A stretch of 64,000 nt of DNA from assembly GCA_963771005.1 (NCBI GenBank), contig CAVYRO010000002.1:620001-684000 (forward strand). Reading direction: 5' to 3'. Below are positions 36,733 through 46,031 of this stretch, one piece after another. How positions within the stretch are numbered: the stretch's first letter is position 1; the number at the start of each line of letters is the position of its first letter. This stretch comes from DASQZK01 sp963771005. Its GTDB lineage: Bacteria; Bacteroidota; Bacteroidia; Bacteroidales; GCA-2748055. The translations under genes were made by a program, and so were the position numbers. The notes below the pieces were generated by a model. That model saw nothing but the letters and a program-made list of their open reading frames with translations. It searched no databases and was not told the origin of the DNA.

Positions 36733-38061
36733 ATGAAAAACAATCGGCTAGTATATATAAGCGCTTTTATAGCTTCTCTTGGAGGGTTGCTTTTCGGATT
36801 TGATACGGCTGTGATATCAGGAGCTGAGAAGACCATTCAACAACTTTTTAATTTAAACGGTTTTTGGCATGGTTTTACAGTGGCTATCGCATTAATTGGC
36901 ACATTAGCAGGGGCGATTATGTCTGGAAAACCAGCCGATATCCTGGGCCGGAAAAAAGCATTACTGGTCATCGCAATATTATATACAATATCAGCACTGG
37001 GAAGTGCCCTGTCACAAAGCTGGATAAGTTTCCTCGTATATCGGTTTATAGGTGGTATCGGAGTAGGTGCATCTTCAGTCATTGGACCAATGTATATTGC
37101 AGAAATAGCACCAGCACGTATACGTGGTCGACTGGTAACATCATTTCAACTGAATATTGTTGCCGGCATATTACTCTCCTATTTCTCAAATTATTGGATT
37201 TCTCAATTAATAACTCACAATGCATGGCGTTGGATGCTAGGTGTAATTAGCATCCCGTCTATAATATTTTTTTTCCTGATCTTTTTTATCCCGGATTCTC
37301 CACGATGGTTGGTATTAAAGAATAAACTCGACGAAGCTAAAAAAGTACTTCAACGATTTGGTTCTGAAAACCCTGTAATACAATTACAGGAGATTTTAGC
37401 TTCTGTTACTAAAAAAGAAGGTGTAAACAGGGAATGTCTCTTTACCAAGATGTACCGAATGCCCATAATACTTGCCATGCTTGTTGCTTTTTTTAATCAG
37501 GTGTCAGGGATAAACGCTATCATGTATTATGCCCCAAGAATTTTCGAAATGGTCGGGTACGCCGAAAATTCGGCGCTATTGCAATCAATATCGGTTGGCA
37601 TTACTTTATTCGTTTTTACAATACTGGGAATGCTTTTGGTAGATCGGGTAGGTCGAAAGAAATTGCTTATGGTTGGCTCCATAGGTATGGCTTTTTTTTT
37701 AAGTCTGGTTGCAAAAACCATTTTTTCCACAAATAATGGTAGCATCTGGATGTTGATTTATCTATCCGGTTTTATTGCATTTTTTTCTTTTTCACAGGGT
37801 ACTGTTATTTGGGTCTTTATATCAGAAATATTTCCGAATTCAATAAGAGCTAAAGGACAGACCTTAGGGAGTACTACACATTGGACTACCGCAGTTATTA
37901 TTTCCTGGTTATTCCCTGCCATTGCTGAAAGTAGTGGAGGTGGCTGGGCTTTTATGTTTTTCTGTTTTGCAATGGTATTACAGTTTTTCATTGTATGGAA
38001 ATTCTTTCCGGAAACAAAAGGAAAAACACTTGAGCAGATTCAAAATGAAATGATTTTGTAA
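36733..38061 (+). CDS. Sugar porter family MFS transporter
   Basis: A 442-residue inner-membrane sugar/proton symporter with 12 helices and the full set of sugar-porter signatures: GGLLFGFDTAVISGA in helix 1, DILGRKKALL in loop 2-3, RFIGGIGVGASSVIGPMYIAE, PDSPRWLV, DRVGRKKLL in loop 8-9, and PETKGKTLE at the end. The closest well-known relatives are XylE, AraE and GalP. First gene of the catabolic operon; it would import the monosaccharide used by the isomerase-kinase-aldolase set. Confidence 0.93.
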   Translation: MKNNRLVYISAFIASLGGLLFGFDTAVISGAEKTIQQLFNLNGFWHGFTVAIALIGTLAGAIMSGKPADILGRKKALLVIAILYTISALGSALSQSWISFLVYRFIGGIGVGASSVIGPMYIAEIAPARIRGRLVTSFQLNIVAGILLSYFSNYWISQLITHNAWRWMLGVISIPSIIFFFLIFFIPDSPRWLVLKNKLDEAKKVLQRFGSENPVIQLQEILASVTKKEGVNRECLFTKMYRMPIILAMLVAFFNQVSGINAIMYYAPRIFEMVGYAENSALLQSISVGITLFVFTILGMLLVDRVGRKKLLMVGSIGMAFFLSLVAKTIFSTNNGSIWMLIYLSGFIAFFSFSQGTVIWVFISEIFPNSIRAKGQTLGSTTHWTTAVIISWLFPAIAESSGGGWAFMFFCFAMVLQFFIVWKFFPETKGKTLEQIQNEMIL

Positions 38062-38084
38062 CAAATACAACAACAAGAAATACA

Positions 38085-39518
38085 ATGGATAAAACTTTTA
38101 AACTAGGTTATATGCCTACACGAAGATCTTTTTTTTCAAAAGAAGATGCACAGAAATACAATAAAATTATATTTGAAGAAATAGGAAAAATAGTCCCTGA
38201 AAATGTAGTGATCTTCGGAATAGATTGGCTCAACGATGAAGGGCTCTTATATGATGATATGGATGCCAAAAAAGTGGCTGACTATTTTATCAGCAAGGAT
38301 GTTGATGCATTGTTTGCTCCACATTGCAATTTCGGAACTGAAAATGCAGTAGCACAGGTGGCAAAGAAAGTACAAAAACCTTTATTAATTTGGGGCCCAA
38401 GAGACGAAGCTCCATTGCCAAGTGGAAAAAGACTTCGTGATACTCAATGTGGTTTATTTGCCACCTCAAAGGTGTTACAACGTTATAATACTCCTTATTC
38501 CTACATCATCAATTCCCGTGTTACAGATCCGGTTTTCAGGAATGGATTTATCAATTTCATAAGAGCTTCCAACGTTGTTAAATTTACAAGGAATACACGA
38601 ATTGGTCAGGTCGCTTCCCGTCCTAAGAGTTTTTACTCAATCATTGTAAACGAAAACGAATTGATGGAAAAGTTTGGTATCGAAATCATACCTTTTAATC
38701 TGGATACAATCGTCAGACAGGTAAAAGAAGCGATCGAGAACAAAACAGCTGAAATTCATGAAGTTGTTGGAACAATAAGTAAGATTGTCAATTTCTCAAA
38801 TTTAAACGATAAAGCCACTGAAAAGATAGCCGCATTGAAATTTGTATTGACAAATATAGTTAAAGAGTTCAACCTTCAGGCTTTAGCATTTCAATGTTGG
38901 GACGAATTGCAATTCCAGCTGGGAATTTGTTCCTGTTTTGTTCATGCTCAGCTAACTGATGAGGGGATACCTGTATCGTGTGAGGCAGATATACATGGTG
39001 CCATTAGCAGTTTAATGTTGCAGTCTGCAAGTATGTTTCAGAAACCCACTTTCTTCTCTGACCTGACTATCCGCCATCCTGAAAATGATAATGCTGAACT
39101 TTTATGGCATTGTGGAGCGTTCCCACCATCTTTAAGTATAAATAAAGATGAATCTAAAATAGGTGAACACTTTGTTCTGCCTTCTCATGCTCCAGGAACT
39201 TGCAACTGGGAGTTGATAAAAGGTGATATCACTATTATTCGATTTGATGGCATTAACGGACATTATAGCTTGCTCTGTGGAGAAGGCAAAGCAGTGGATG
39301 GTCCATATACTCTTGGAACCTACGTTTATTTTGAAGTGAATGACTGGCCTATGTGGGAGGAAAAAATAATTTATGGACCATATATCCATCACGTTTCTTG
39401 TATTTATGGTAATTACGCCTCGGTATTGTATGAGGCAACCAGGTATCTTGATGGCATTAAATTCGACCCAGCTGATCCTGACATCGATCAGATTAAGAAA
39501 AACTTACGGTCTAATTAA
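38085..39518 (+). CDS. L-fucose/L-arabinose isomerase-fold ketol-isomerase
   Basis: A 477-residue cytoplasmic aldose-ketose isomerase of the FucI/AraA fold. The C-terminal half carries the likely metal ligands in order: Glu in CWDELQF, acidic residues in PVSCEADIHGAI, and His in LLWHCGAFPP. It is shorter than canonical FucI (~590) and close to AraA length (~490), but the sequence pattern is of the less well characterised fucose-isomerase-like group often seen in Bacteroidota loci. Substrate not determinable by eye. 23 bases after the transporter and 14 before the aldolase, so one transcript. Confidence 0.78.
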   Translation: MDKTFKLGYMPTRRSFFSKEDAQKYNKIIFEEIGKIVPENVVIFGIDWLNDEGLLYDDMDAKKVADYFISKDVDALFAPHCNFGTENAVAQVAKKVQKPLLIWGPRDEAPLPSGKRLRDTQCGLFATSKVLQRYNTPYSYIINSRVTDPVFRNGFINFIRASNVVKFTRNTRIGQVASRPKSFYSIIVNENELMEKFGIEIIPFNLDTIVRQVKEAIENKTAEIHEVVGTISKIVNFSNLNDKATEKIAALKFVLTNIVKEFNLQALAFQCWDELQFQLGICSCFVHAQLTDEGIPVSCEADIHGAISSLMLQSASMFQKPTFFSDLTIRHPENDNAELLWHCGAFPPSLSINKDESKIGEHFVLPSHAPGTCNWELIKGDITIIRFDGINGHYSLLCGEGKAVDGPYTLGTYVYFEVNDWPMWEEKIIYGPYIHHVSCIYGNYASVLYEATRYLDGIKFDPADPDIDQIKKNLRSN

Positions 39519-39532
39519 AAAAGAGTTTAAAA

Positions 39533-40501
39533 ATGTTAATTACCGGAAGAAACAATGTTGAGAAGGTCACGGAGAGAATTAAATCATGCAATACCAGCTT
39601 ACCTATATTTTGCACAGGTAGTCACTGGAATACAGAAGCTATTTTATTGGCTGCTAAAAGGATTGGTGAAAAATACAATATTCAGAAAGTTCCTGTTGCG
39701 ATTGCTATGACTTTCAATTACGAATACATGCCACAAGCACAGAGAATTACCTATACAAGAGATGCAAGACTGGGCTTCTTATCGAATATTCAACATCTAA
39801 AAATTCTTTCCGACGATAAAGGATCACCCTATTATAATGTACAGGTTTTACCTCATCTCGATCACGCTGACCCGGTCAGAGACAGATGGGCATTAACTGA
39901 TGGAACGGATTACCTGGCTTCAGTAATGTTTGATGCACAAAGATATCCAGTTAAGAAAAATGTAGAATTAACGACAGCTTACGTAAATGAGTACAAAAGC
40001 AAAGTTTTCATTGAAGGTATTATGGATGAGTTAAGCGTTTTTCAAGCACATGAAAAACAATCGGATACAACCATTGATAATTATCCCGAAAGAGCTTTTG
40101 AATATGTTAAAAATACAAAGGTTGATTATTTGGTTGCCGATTTAGGTACCGAACAACAATCACAGGGTGTTGGGAAAAGCATTTATCTAAAAGAGCGAGC
40201 ACGAAATATTCAAAAATTGTTTTTTGATCGAATATTGGTTTTGCATGGAACTTCCTGCTTATCGGATAATGAAATAAGTTCTTTGCCCAATGACGGAATC
40301 TTAAGAGTGAATATGTGGACCCGGATCGCACGAGATACAGGTTTATATGCTTTTGCAAAATTGAAAAACAGGGAAAACCTAATCAGGAAGAATGATTTCA
40401 ACGCCATTGAATCACATCAATACCTGATGGATTCAATTGAAAAAGCCGCATCCATAATGGAAGGAATTATGGAATCATTGGGTTATAGAAATTTTAAATA
40501 G
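39533..40501 (+). CDS. Class II (FBA-type) aldolase-like protein
   Basis: A 322-residue TIM-barrel protein with the class II aldolase pattern: HLDHADP (zinc His and catalytic Asp), MFDAQRYPVKKN (usual MxDxSxxPxxxN), FIEGIMDEL (usual VEAELG), VLHGTSC (usual LHGGSG, third zinc His), and RVNMWTRIAR (phosphate and substrate loop). The usual GTxHG motif that gives the second zinc His reads LGTEQQSQG, so that ligand is missing or moved. In context it should split a ketose phosphate into two trioses, or a pentulose phosphate into C2 and C3 units. Confidence 0.72.
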   Translation: MLITGRNNVEKVTERIKSCNTSLPIFCTGSHWNTEAILLAAKRIGEKYNIQKVPVAIAMTFNYEYMPQAQRITYTRDARLGFLSNIQHLKILSDDKGSPYYNVQVLPHLDHADPVRDRWALTDGTDYLASVMFDAQRYPVKKNVELTTAYVNEYKSKVFIEGIMDELSVFQAHEKQSDTTIDNYPERAFEYVKNTKVDYLVADLGTEQQSQGVGKSIYLKERARNIQKLFFDRILVLHGTSCLSDNEISSLPNDGILRVNMWTRIARDTGLYAFAKLKNRENLIRKNDFNAIESHQYLMDSIEKAASIMEGIMESLGYRNFK

Positions 40502-40521
40502 CGAACACAGCTTTTTGCATA

Positions 40522-42009
40522 ATGAGTTTAATGGGTGTAGATATTGGAACATCAGGTTGTAAAAGTGCAGTTTTTACTGTTGATGGCCAAATGTTAGCTG
40601 ATGCTTATGAGGAGTATAATATTATTTCTGAAAAGCCGGATTATTTTGAATTAAATAGTGTTGAAGTGTGGAATAAGGTTAAGAGAACAATTAAAAATGC
40701 TGCGGCCAAAACTAATTCAGATCCAATCGAAGCGATATCAGTTAGTTCATTAGGGGAAGCTGTTGTACCGGTTACAAAACAAAGGGAAATACTATACAAC
40801 TCTATCCTGGGCATCGATTCACGAGGAGAAGAATTTATTCAAACTTTGCTTAGTAAAATTTCAGCAGACGACGTTTACACTATAAATGGGAATATTCCGA
40901 ATGTTTACTATACGATGCCTAAAATTTCATGGTTAAAAAAGTATAAGCCTGAAATATATGAAAAGGCAGATTATTTTTTATTGTGGGCTGACTTTGTATG
41001 TTTTATGTTGGGAACAAAACCTGTAACTAGTTATAGTCTTGCAAACAGAACGTTATTACTTGATGTCAATAAATTTGACTGGTCGCATAATTTGTTCGAC
41101 CTCATGGATTTGGATGAGACTAAATTTGCACCCACTATTCAATCAGGAATTCAGATTGGTAAGATTTCAAAAGAAATAAGTGATGAGTTGTTTTTACCTG
41201 ATGATGTTTCTATTATAAGTGGCGGACATGATCAGTGTTGCGCTGCTTTAGGAAGTGGAGTTGTTGATATAAATCTAGCCATGTATGGGATGGGTACATA
41301 TATCTGTGTCGTAGCTGTTTTCCCCTTTGCTCCTGATTTTCAGAATATAAGACTGAGTAATTTAAATATTGAACACCATGTAGTTCCAGATATGTTTGTG
41401 ACTTTTTTATATAATCTAACAGGCGGATCTTTAATTAAATGGTATAGAGATACTTTCACAAATGATGTTCCCGAACATTCAAATGAAAAAGGGAAATTGA
41501 CGTATGAAATTTTGTTTAAAGAAATTCCTGAAAAAATAAATGATATTATCGTAATTCCCAGGTTTGGACCCACGGGCCCCCCCGATTTCTTTTCAAACCC
41601 GGCAGGCTGTATTTCAAATCTATCCCTGGAGCATTCCCGGGGCGACATATTAAAGGCAATGCTTGAAGGTATTACTTTTTATTTCAAGGCTAATCTTCCA
41701 ATCCTTGAAAAGCTTGGAACAAAAATTGATTCACTGATAGCAACGGGTGGTGGAGCATTATCAGATAAATGGCTGCAAATTACTTCGGATATTCTTAATA
41801 AACCTATCGTAAAGAATAAAATATCCGAAGCAGGAGCACTGGGAGCTGCACTTCTGGGTGGAGTCGGCAACAAATCTTTTATTTCTATTCAGGATGGTAT
41901 TAAAAAGATGGTTCACAAGGATTTAATATTTTATCCAAATGCAGAAAGGGTGAATATCTATGAAAAGAAATTTGAACTTTATAATAAAGTTTATTCATTC
42001 CTGCAATAA
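40522..42009 (+). CDS. FGGY-family sugar kinase
   Basis: A 495-residue carbohydrate kinase. The N-terminus MGVDIGTSGCKSAVFTVDG is the phosphate-1 motif. ISGGHDQCCAALGSG contains the catalytic Asp, and ATGGGALSDKWLQITSDIL is the adenosine motif. The pattern is closest to xylulokinase and related ketose kinases. With the isomerase before it and the aldolase beside it, it should phosphorylate the ketose made by the isomerase. Last of the tightly packed cytoplasmic genes; the glycosidase follows after ~210 bases. Confidence 0.88.
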   Translation: MSLMGVDIGTSGCKSAVFTVDGQMLADAYEEYNIISEKPDYFELNSVEVWNKVKRTIKNAAAKTNSDPIEAISVSSLGEAVVPVTKQREILYNSILGIDSRGEEFIQTLLSKISADDVYTINGNIPNVYYTMPKISWLKKYKPEIYEKADYFLLWADFVCFMLGTKPVTSYSLANRTLLLDVNKFDWSHNLFDLMDLDETKFAPTIQSGIQIGKISKEISDELFLPDDVSIISGGHDQCCAALGSGVVDINLAMYGMGTYICVVAVFPFAPDFQNIRLSNLNIEHHVVPDMFVTFLYNLTGGSLIKWYRDTFTNDVPEHSNEKGKLTYEILFKEIPEKINDIIVIPRFGPTGPPDFFSNPAGCISNLSLEHSRGDILKAMLEGITFYFKANLPILEKLGTKIDSLIATGGGALSDKWLQITSDILNKPIVKNKISEAGALGAALLGGVGNKSFISIQDGIKKMVHKDLIFYPNAERVNIYEKKFELYNKVYSFLQ

Positions 42010-42220
42010 AGATTCAATTATTAGAATACGACACATAATTAGGATTAAATCTAGACAACAAATTATAGATGAAGAATTGGTTATTAACATGTTTTTCATT
42101 TGCAATGTCCAATTTATGGTTATCGGTGAATTGAAATTTAATTCCTTTAACGCAACTATAAAGCTTTAATAGAAAGGTAATCCTTGTGATTTCTGTTTTA
42201 AATTATATAATATAATTAAC

Positions 42221-43807
42221 ATGAAAAGTTTTTATTACGGTTTCATCTTTTTATTCATTTCGATAACAGCAAGAAGCCAGGTAATTGAAAATGATAGTAT
42301 TCGTAATTACGATTCCTATATTTTAACACCAAGTCCATCTCCAGAACCAAGAATCAACGGGGCAAAAGTGTTCGGTGTAAGTCCCGGGAAACCGGTTATT
42401 TTTACAATTCCTGCAACGGGTAACCGCCCAATGACTTTTACAGCAAAATATTTACCTGATGGACTGGAACTTGACACTTTGACTGGAAGGTTTTCCGGTT
42501 CAATTAAAAAAGCCGGAACGTATACTTTAAAGCTATATGCTAAAAATGAATTAAGTAGCGATGAACGCGATTTCAAGATTGTGGTTGGCGATAAACTTGC
42601 GCTTACACCTCCGATGGGCTGGAATAGCTGGAATGGTTGGGGTGATCTTGTAACTGAAGAGAATGTCCGGGAAACAGCTGATGCCATGGTGAAAACCGGT
42701 CTGATTAATCATGGTTGGATCTATATAAATATTGACATTGGCTGGGAGGGGAAACGTGGTGGAAAATATAATGCAATCCAGCCAAATGAAAGATTCCCTG
42801 ATATAAGCGGTTTATACGATTATATTCATTCGTTGGGACTGAAAGCCGGCATATATTCAACGCCATGGGTGAATACATATTTTGGCTATACAGGAGAGTC
42901 CTCAGATAATATTGATGGATTTGTTGGAGATATCAAAATTGATAAAAGCAATAAAGACGGACAACACTTTGGTAAGTATGAATTCGTCAAAAACGATGTT
43001 AAACAATGGGATGAATGGGGAATAGATTATCTGAAATATGACTGGACCTCTCCAAATGACAAATCTGACGTGGATCAGGTTAAATTGATGGCAAACGAAT
43101 TGAAAAAGTGTGATAGAGACATTATTTTCTCTCTAAGTGATATAATGTCAATTGATAATGCAGCTGAAAAGCTGAAATATGTTCAGCTTTGGCGGACAAA
43201 TACAGATATACGCGATGTATGGGACCGGTCAATGCTCAAAAAAGACCCCTGGGCCCAGGGAATAACTGATGTCTGGGACATTCATCGTGAATGGAGGGAA
43301 TTTACTAAACCCGGCTGTTGGGCCGACCCTGATATGCTTGTAGTAGGATGGGTAGGATTTGGAGATAAAGAACTTCACAAAACTTTACTCACCCCTGATG
43401 AACAATATACTCATATTAGTTTGTGGTGTTTATGGTCTGCTCCTTTATTTATTGGAAGCCCGATTGAAAAACTCGATAAATTTACTCTTAGCCTTTTATC
43501 AAATGATGAGGTATTAGAAGTAGATCAGGATCCTCTCGGCATACAGGCTTACCTCGCATATAAGGACTTTGGAGCAGAAGTTTGGGTGAAAAAAATGGAG
43601 GATGGTTCAAAAGCAGTTGGGTTTTTTAATCGTTCCGAAAAAGAAATCACGGTGAATGCATTGTGGAAGAATATTGGTGTATATGGAAAACAAAGAGTAC
43701 GCGATCTTTGGAGACAGAAAGACCTTGGTACTTTCGAAAATGAATTTAAGACAAAAGTACCTGCTCATGGTGTAGTACTGGTGAGAATGTTTCCTGTGAT
43801 TTTATAA
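42221..43807 (+). CDS. GH27 alpha-galactosidase (secreted)
   Basis: A 528-residue exported glycosidase. Signal peptide (FIFLFISITARSQ), an N-terminal putative Ig-like domain (~residues 30-125, ending DFKIVVGDKLAL), then the GH27 barrel. Family blocks: TPPMGWNSWNGWGD, WIYINIDIGWEG, YLKYDW (nucleophile Asp), WRTNTDI (acid/base Asp), and CWADPDMLVVGW. The C-terminal beta domain ends VPAHGVVLVRMFP. GH27 enzymes release alpha-D-galactose; some act on beta-L-arabinopyranosides, which differ only by the missing C6. It sits between the sugar kinase and the PQQ enzyme on one strand. Confidence 0.9.
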   Translation: MKSFYYGFIFLFISITARSQVIENDSIRNYDSYILTPSPSPEPRINGAKVFGVSPGKPVIFTIPATGNRPMTFTAKYLPDGLELDTLTGRFSGSIKKAGTYTLKLYAKNELSSDERDFKIVVGDKLALTPPMGWNSWNGWGDLVTEENVRETADAMVKTGLINHGWIYINIDIGWEGKRGGKYNAIQPNERFPDISGLYDYIHSLGLKAGIYSTPWVNTYFGYTGESSDNIDGFVGDIKIDKSNKDGQHFGKYEFVKNDVKQWDEWGIDYLKYDWTSPNDKSDVDQVKLMANELKKCDRDIIFSLSDIMSIDNAAEKLKYVQLWRTNTDIRDVWDRSMLKKDPWAQGITDVWDIHREWREFTKPGCWADPDMLVVGWVGFGDKELHKTLLTPDEQYTHISLWCLWSAPLFIGSPIEKLDKFTLSLLSNDEVLEVDQDPLGIQAYLAYKDFGAEVWVKKMEDGSKAVGFFNRSEKEITVNALWKNIGVYGKQRVRDLWRQKDLGTFENEFKTKVPAHGVVLVRMFPVIL

Positions 43808-43824
43808 TCAGATATAACAGAATT

Positions 43825-46020
43825 ATGAAAGTGAAAATCATAAAATTGCGAGCGATAAGATTAAAATATTTCTTGTTTGGTTCATCGTTTTTGACATTAC
43901 TGCTATTGGTTGGCTGTGCTCCAAAGAAAACAAACAACTTTAATCATGCAGGTAAAGACTGGCCGGTATATCTGGGAGATAATTTCAGTAACCACTATTC
44001 GACCCTTTCCGAAATCAATAAGGGAAACATTAACCAGTTGGGGCTTGCGTGGGAATACCATACCGGTGACGATGTATCAGATAATCACAGCCAGATACAG
44101 TGTAATCCCCTCATAATTAAGGGTATTTTATATGGGACTTCTCCTAAATTAAGAGTTTTCGCGCTCAATGCAGCTACTGGAAAACGTATCTGGGAGTTTG
44201 ATCCGGGTACGACACGTAAGTTTGCAAAAAACGCCAACCGTGGTGTAAGCTATTGGCAGGATGGATCCGATAAAAGGATTCTATTTACTTCAGGGGAATA
44301 CTTGTTCGCCCAAAATGCTGAAAACGGCCGGCTTATCGAAACATTCGGTGATTCAGGGAAAGTCTCGATAAAGGAAGGGTTAGGCGAAAAGGCTAAAGAT
44401 ATGTATGTAGTAGCTACCTCTCCAGGTATTGTGTATCATGACTTATTAATTATTGGTTCACGCGTGTCAGAAAATTCGGATGGCGCCCCCGGATTTATAA
44501 GGGCTTTCAATATAAGGAACGGGAAACTGGTGTGGGTTTTCCATACGATTCCTCGACCCGGGGAATTTGGATACGATACCTGGCCTGAAAAAGCGTACCT
44601 GACAATCGGTGGTGTTAATTCGTGGGCTGGGATGAGCCTGGATGAGAAACGCGGTGTTGTATACATTTCAACAGGTTCGGCCGCATTCGATTTTTGGGGA
44701 GGGAACAGAAAAGGTGCTGACCTTTTTGCGAATTGTATCCTTGCCTTGGATGCAGCCACTGGAAACAGGATCTGGCATTTTCAAACCATGCACCACGACT
44801 TATGGGACAAGGACCTGCCAGCCCCGCCCAACTTAGTTACCGTAACTCACAATGGAAAGAAAATAGATGCAGTGGCTCAAATCACTAAATCAGGCCTGGT
44901 ATTCCTGCTTAACAGGGAAACAGGGAAACCTTTGTTCCCGGTAGAAGAAAGGCCGGTACCTGGCTCCGATTTAAAAGGAGAAGAAGCATGGCCTACCCAG
45001 CCTTTTCCGGTATCCCCTCCCCCATTTTGCCCACAAACTTTTACAGAGAAAGATATCACCAATATCAGCCCTGAATCACATGCTTATGTTGCCGGCATAC
45101 TTGCTAAAACCCGGACAGGAAAAATATTTATTCCGCCCAGCACACAGGGAACAGTTATATTCCCCGGATTCGATGGTGGCGGAGAATGGGGGGGGGCTGC
45201 TGTTGACCCAATAAATTCAGTTCTGTATGTTAACAGCAATATCATGCCCTGGATATTGACCATGGTAGAAATCAATCCAAATAATGAAAGTCATTTAGAT
45301 AAAGGCGGGTTGGCCTATAAAATTCATTGTGCTGTTTGTCATGGAACTGAAAGGCAGGGTGATCCCACAGGAACCTATCCTTCATTAATATCAGTTTCCA
45401 AAAAATATAACGATCAGCAAATTCTGCAATTGATAAACACCGGTAAAGGCTTTATGCCTTCATTCAAACAATTACCAAAGGAAGTTAAGGAATCACTTGT
45501 CAAATATTTAATGGGAATAAATCCCGTATCTGATCCACATGATAAGGGAAAAGAGAAAAATCAGGGTGTTGTCCCCTATACACATACCGGCTATAACCGC
45601 TTTTTTGACCAAAATGGTTATCCGGCAATTAAACCGCCATGGGGAACTATTACGGCTATTGACTTAAACAAAGGGACTATTAAATGGCAGGTCCCTCTTG
45701 GTGAATATAAAGAACTGACATTAAAAGGTATCCCGAAAACCGGCACAGAAAACTATGGCGGGCCGGTAATTACCGCCGGAGGAATCCTTTTTATAGGGGC
45801 TTCAAGGGATGAATATTTCCGGGCGTTTGATATGAATACAGGTGAGGAATTATGGAAATACAAACTCCCCGCAGGAGGCTATGCTACCCCTGGTATTTAC
45901 GAGGCAGGGGGTAAACAATACGTGGTTATTGCATGTGGCGGAGGTAAGTCGGGTACCCTCTCGGGCGACAGTTATCTGGCATTTGCACTCGCGAATAATA
46001 CAAAAGAAAAAACAAGATAA
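43825..46020 (+). CDS. PQQ-dependent dehydrogenase with a cytochrome c domain (lipoprotein)
   Basis: A 731-residue quinoprotein related to membrane glucose dehydrogenase. The signal ends in a lipobox (TLLLLVGCAP). The eight-bladed propeller starts WPVYLGDNFSNHYSTLSEIN and contains WNxWD-like blocks such as FQTMHHDLWDKDLPAPPNL. Between the last blades (~residue 495-560) a c-type cytochrome domain is inserted: KIHCAVCHGTERQGDP with CXXCH, and the distal Met in GKGFMPSF. After it the propeller resumes (PPWGTITAIDLNKGTIKWQV). It would oxidise an aldose at the periplasmic face and pass electrons by its own heme. No PQQ synthesis genes are in the window. Confidence 0.9.
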   Translation: MKVKIIKLRAIRLKYFLFGSSFLTLLLLVGCAPKKTNNFNHAGKDWPVYLGDNFSNHYSTLSEINKGNINQLGLAWEYHTGDDVSDNHSQIQCNPLIIKGILYGTSPKLRVFALNAATGKRIWEFDPGTTRKFAKNANRGVSYWQDGSDKRILFTSGEYLFAQNAENGRLIETFGDSGKVSIKEGLGEKAKDMYVVATSPGIVYHDLLIIGSRVSENSDGAPGFIRAFNIRNGKLVWVFHTIPRPGEFGYDTWPEKAYLTIGGVNSWAGMSLDEKRGVVYISTGSAAFDFWGGNRKGADLFANCILALDAATGNRIWHFQTMHHDLWDKDLPAPPNLVTVTHNGKKIDAVAQITKSGLVFLLNRETGKPLFPVEERPVPGSDLKGEEAWPTQPFPVSPPPFCPQTFTEKDITNISPESHAYVAGILAKTRTGKIFIPPSTQGTVIFPGFDGGGEWGGAAVDPINSVLYVNSNIMPWILTMVEINPNNESHLDKGGLAYKIHCAVCHGTERQGDPTGTYPSLISVSKKYNDQQILQLINTGKGFMPSFKQLPKEVKESLVKYLMGINPVSDPHDKGKEKNQGVVPYTHTGYNRFFDQNGYPAIKPPWGTITAIDLNKGTIKWQVPLGEYKELTLKGIPKTGTENYGGPVITAGGILFIGASRDEYFRAFDMNTGEELWKYKLPAGGYATPGIYEAGGKQYVVIACGGGKSGTLSGDSYLAFALANNTKEKTR

Positions 46021-46031
46021 CATCAGGAATC

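Noticed and set aside
42010..42220. Short open frame after the sugar kinase
   Set aside because: Very A+T-rich, no ribosome-binding or family signal, and it begins inside the kinase gene.
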